From: Hydractinia symbiolongicarpus
Lineage: Eukaryota > Cnidaria > Hydrozoa > Anthoathecata > Hydractiniidae
Reading direction: 5' to 3'
Assembly (NCBI RefSeq): GCF_029227915.1
Contig: NC_079885.1
Coordinates: forward strand, 27,345,001 to 27,409,000
Length of the DNA: 64,000 nucleotides
In this document: in pieces, positions 63,301-64,000 of the stretch
Position numbering within the stretch: the first letter of the stretch is position 1
How the letters are laid out: each line of letters begins with the position of its first letter
Made by a program: the position numbers and the translations under genes
Notes under the pieces: model-generated
The model's input: the letters and a program-made list of their open reading frames with translations, nothing else
What the model was told of the DNA's origin: nothing
Database searches by the model: none

Positions 63301-64000
63301 CAGTGAAACGATTGGCTGTGGGACTTAATTGAACTGATTTTGGACTGTGACCTTATAAATGTGAAAGTGAGAAAATTGGATTTCAAGAAATAACATTCTT
63401 CTTAATTTGACATGATTGTCGGAACTCAGCGATTAAACTGGCCCTGTGGTAGCGCTTCATTTAAGAATTTAGATGAAAAAGTCATTTTTACTGTGGGACA
63501 AATCCTAGCCGTTAGCGCGCGCTTAAGAAATAGAGACAGTTTCAAAAACTCCATTTCATTGACTTTCTAACGGTCTCAATCCGTTTGAGTTACAACAGTT
63601 CCGTCACATATTCGTACCATGATGGAATTAACGATATTTTCCGATATTACCAGGTTGCATCGCTTTTAACAGTGAAACGATTGACTGTGGGACTTAGTAT
63701 AACTGATTTTGGACTTTGACTTTATGAATGTGATAAATGAGACAATTGAACTCCAAAAATTAACATTCTTCTTAATTTGACATGATTGCTTGAACTCAGC
63801 AGTTACACTGGGCGCCGTGGCAGCGCTTTTTTTAAAAATGTAGACAAATAAGTCATTTTGTACTGTGGGACCACTCCTAGCTGTTATCGCACGCGGAAGA
63901 TATAGAGACAGTTTCAAAAATTACATGTCAATGACTTTGTAACGGTATCAGTCCGTTTGCGTTACAACGGTTGCGTCACATATTCGTACCAACATGTATT
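60350..64000 (+). repeat. Zone 6: divergent long monomers to the window edge
   Basis: All units are forward and long. A unit with TCCGTTTGTGTTACAACGG and CGATTGGCTGTGGG recurs at 61,351, 62,839 and 63,210, offsets of 1,488 and 371 bp. The last two are a direct tandem pair. Another type with ACCATGATG, AGTATAACTG and GCTTGAACTCAGCAG recurs around 62,110-62,700 and 63,610-63,820. The array continues past 64,000. Confidence 0.88.
60841..60990 (+). repeat. Internal 227-bp deletion joining two monomers
   Basis: GTTACAACGG at 60,841 is followed by the next GTTAC at 60,986, only 145 bp later and not the usual 372. The first unit stops after GGACTTAATTGAACT at about 60,957, and the sequence resumes at CTATTTCTAACTGTG of the next. 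The whole 68-bp block, the TTTAGATAAA start and the CCGTTAG part are missing. Confidence 0.88.

Larger units (their letters stand above)
1..64000. repeat. Satellite DNA array, about 304/372-bp monomers, fills the window
   Basis: Every stretch I read can be aligned to one monomer. Recognisable landmarks in order are TTTAGATAAATAAGTCATT, GGGACCAATCCTAGCCGTTAG, GCGCGCTGAAGAAA, CTACATTTCATTGACTTTCT, GTTGCGTCACATATTCG, TACCAACATGTATTTAGCG, TTTTAACAGTGAAACGATTG, ACTGTGGGACTTAATTGAA and GATAAATGAGACAATTG. Long units then carry a 68-bp block with TTGACATGATTGC, and all units end TGGTAGCGCTTCATTTAAAAA. I estimate about 180 units. Orientation is constant from 1 to about 52,550, and three inverted islands follow. 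No unique spacer, transposon or gene interrupts the array. The family is unknown to me. Confidence 0.97.

Noticed and set aside
1-64000. CRISPR array, rDNA or tRNA cluster as the source of the periodicity
   Set aside because: The repeats are 300-370 bp with no short constant repeat plus unique spacers, and I found no tRNA arms or rRNA-like conserved stretches.

Overview
The whole window is one tandem satellite DNA array. I see no credible gene, RNA gene, transposable element, CRISPR array or unique sequence in 64 kb on either strand. The repeat is A+T-rich: a short unit I counted by hand (20464-20767) is 304 bp and about 36.5% G+C. It holds 13 CpG where base composition predicts about 10, so CpG is not depleted. 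An uninterrupted multi-kilobase satellite with nested higher-order repeats (HORs) points to eukaryotic heterochromatin, such as a pericentromere, centromere or subtelomere. The undepleted CpG fits an invertebrate or another lineage with little germline methylation. I do not recognise the satellite family and cannot name the species.

The monomer comes in two lengths. The long form is about 372 bp. The short form is about 304 bp and differs by the clean absence of one 68-bp block, after CAATTG and before TGGTAG. I count about 52 short and 30 long units between 1 and about 26,700, and then only long units (about 100) to the end. The array therefore has a sharp compositional boundary near 26.4 kb.

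Layout. (1) 1-26,378: mixed short and long units, with local duplications of 606 bp, about 2.05 kb (two copies 10.3 kb apart), about 3.0 kb and 2.88/3.18 kb. (2) About 26,379-33,500: long units only, with one marked unit type recurring every 1, 2 or 3 monomers. (3) About 33,500-47,283: a clear three-monomer HOR of 1,117 bp (gamma 372, alpha 373, beta 372), interrupted by a divergent three-monomer block present twice, 7,451 bp apart. (4) 47,284-52,549: more divergent long units with 1,118-bp and 1,491-bp duplications. (5) 52,550-60,350: a 3.3-3.67-kb HOR carrying about 0.6-kb islands of satellite in the opposite orientation, three times, with palindromic or filler-bearing junctions. (6) 60,350-64,000: divergent long units with one truncated junction.

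There are no cooperating genes to describe. What can be read is the history of the array: a 68-bp deletion variant that spread only on the left, repeated unequal exchange in whole-monomer steps (about 304 or 372-374 bp), mosaic monomers, and a short inversion later amplified as part of a larger unit. Each ancestral-type monomer also carries a cluster of AACGG/CCGTT motifs that resemble Myb recognition cores. Inside the trimer HOR this cluster is graded from complete to almost absent. All identities and counts here were made by eye, and array assemblies can contain collapse or inversion errors.
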